Origin: CAWCUK01 sp963798775
GTDB taxonomy: Bacteria; Bacteroidota; Ignavibacteria; Ignavibacteriales; Ignavibacteriaceae
Assembly (NCBI GenBank): GCA_963798775.1
Contig: CAWCUK010000003.1
Span: 310,001 to 374,000 of the forward strand
DNA length: 64,000 bases
Direction: 5' to 3'
Shown: positions 63,699 to 64,000 of the stretch, in pieces
Layout: the number at the start of each line of letters is the position of its first letter
How positions within the stretch are numbered: the first letter of the stretch is position 1
Notes under the pieces: generated by a model
Told to the model about the DNA's origin: nothing
Database searches by the model: none
The model's input: only the letters and a program-made list of their open reading frames with translations
Made by a program: the position numbers and the translations under genes

Positions 63699-64000
63699 AT
63701 GAAGAAAAATGCTTTTATAGCTATTTTATTGTTAATGACGGTGGCTTTATTCGGATGTGAAAAGAATGATAAAAATGATTTAAAATCCGAAACTCCGGCA
63801 GTTAATCAAAATACACCTATGACTCATAATTCCACAGATTTAAAAAAAGCACCGGAGTTTTCTTTAAGATCAGTTAGTGGAAAAGAAGTTAAACTATCTG
63901 ATTATAAAGGAAAAGTTGTAATTGTAGATTTTTGGGCAACCTGGTGCCCGCCTTGCAGAAAAGGAATTCCGGATCTTATAGATTTGCAGAAAAAATATAA
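63699..64000 (+). CDS. TlpA/ResA-like thioredoxin lipoprotein (3' end outside window)
   Basis: ATG 63699 with AAAGGAG 6 bases upstream; the frame stays open to the window edge (100 codons seen). Signal sequence with lipobox ALFGC (Cys20), then a low-complexity linker, the AhpC/TSA-type start APEFSLRSVSGKEVKLSDYK, and the active site WATWCPPCRKG (CPPC). A membrane-attached thiol-disulfide reductase of the cytochrome c maturation or peroxide-defence type. Confidence 0.9.
   Translation, partial: MKKNAFIAILLLMTVALFGCEKNDKNDLKSETPAVNQNTPMTHNSTDLKKAPEFSLRSVSGKEVKLSDYKGKVVIVDFWATWCPPCRKGIPDLIDLQKKY

Noticed and set aside
1..64000. CRISPR arrays
   Set aside because: No regularly spaced direct repeats were seen in the noncoding stretches.

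Overview
The window is AT-rich bacterial DNA that looks like a member of the Ignavibacteriota (Ignavibacterium/Melioribacter type, in the Bacteroidota-Chlorobiota assemblage). Support: two large secreted proteins end in the type IX secretion (T9SS) sorting domain in its usual form for that group (QNFPNPFN followed by a GVYFYR segment and a lysine/leucine tail); there is a TonB receptor with a carboxypeptidase-like N-terminal domain, a subclass A2-like class A beta-lactamase, two Bacteroidota-style TATTG/TAAGTTTG promoters, and a mix of starts with and without a Shine-Dalgarno sequence. The taxonomic call is inference; no rRNA is present.

Layout. 0-9.7 kb: sensing and housekeeping genes (histidine kinase cut by the left edge, chemotaxis receptor, DUF4142 protein, tandem ABM protein, GAF-SpoIIE phosphatase, methyltransferase, an unusual PHP-phosphotransferase fusion, GyrI-like protein). 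9.8-12.5 kb: a frame-broken small secreted protein gene, a methyltransferase, a lipoprotein gene and, on both sides of the lipoprotein gene, two matching promoter-hairpin-terminator units that I read as a new pair of small RNAs. 13-20.4 kb: two T9SS cargo proteins (SBBP-repeat protein and M6 metalloprotease) and a lipoprotein. 20.8-27.6 kb: beta-lactamase, then an iron-uptake group (regulator with a degenerate receiver, TonB siderophore receptor, PepSY reductase-like protein) and a zinc alcohol dehydrogenase. 27.7-33.8 kb: manganese catalase, an AhpD-like gene remnant, and a long arsenic operon (arsR, arsC, small disulfide protein, acr3, permease, two thioredoxin-like proteins, CcdA) with two copies of a probable ArsR operator.

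33.8-43.4 kb is an accessory region: a candidate multi-hairpin RNA, a complete IS3-family element whose ends, 4-bp target duplication and -1 frameshift site can all be read, and a complete Wadjet (JetABCD) anti-plasmid system, bounded on the right by a tRNA-Ser(UGA) gene whose 3' end faces the island. 43.5-64 kb is again core-like: a PAS-rich membrane histidine kinase with a REC-kinase partner, a fibronectin lipoprotein with a PEGA protein, a VOC protein, a NYN nuclease-like protein, a large conserved unknown protein, HisN-like phosphatase, 6-phosphogluconolactonase, a three-gene trans-envelope operon of unknown function (possibly GldL/GldM-like), a GH13 enzyme, a 37-residue membrane protein, a radical SAM protein, and a TlpA-like lipoprotein cut by the right edge.

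The most interesting items are the small RNA pair at 11.2 and 12.3 kb, the structured RNA candidate beside the IS element, the Wadjet island at the tRNA, and the 56.6-59.8 kb trans-envelope operon.
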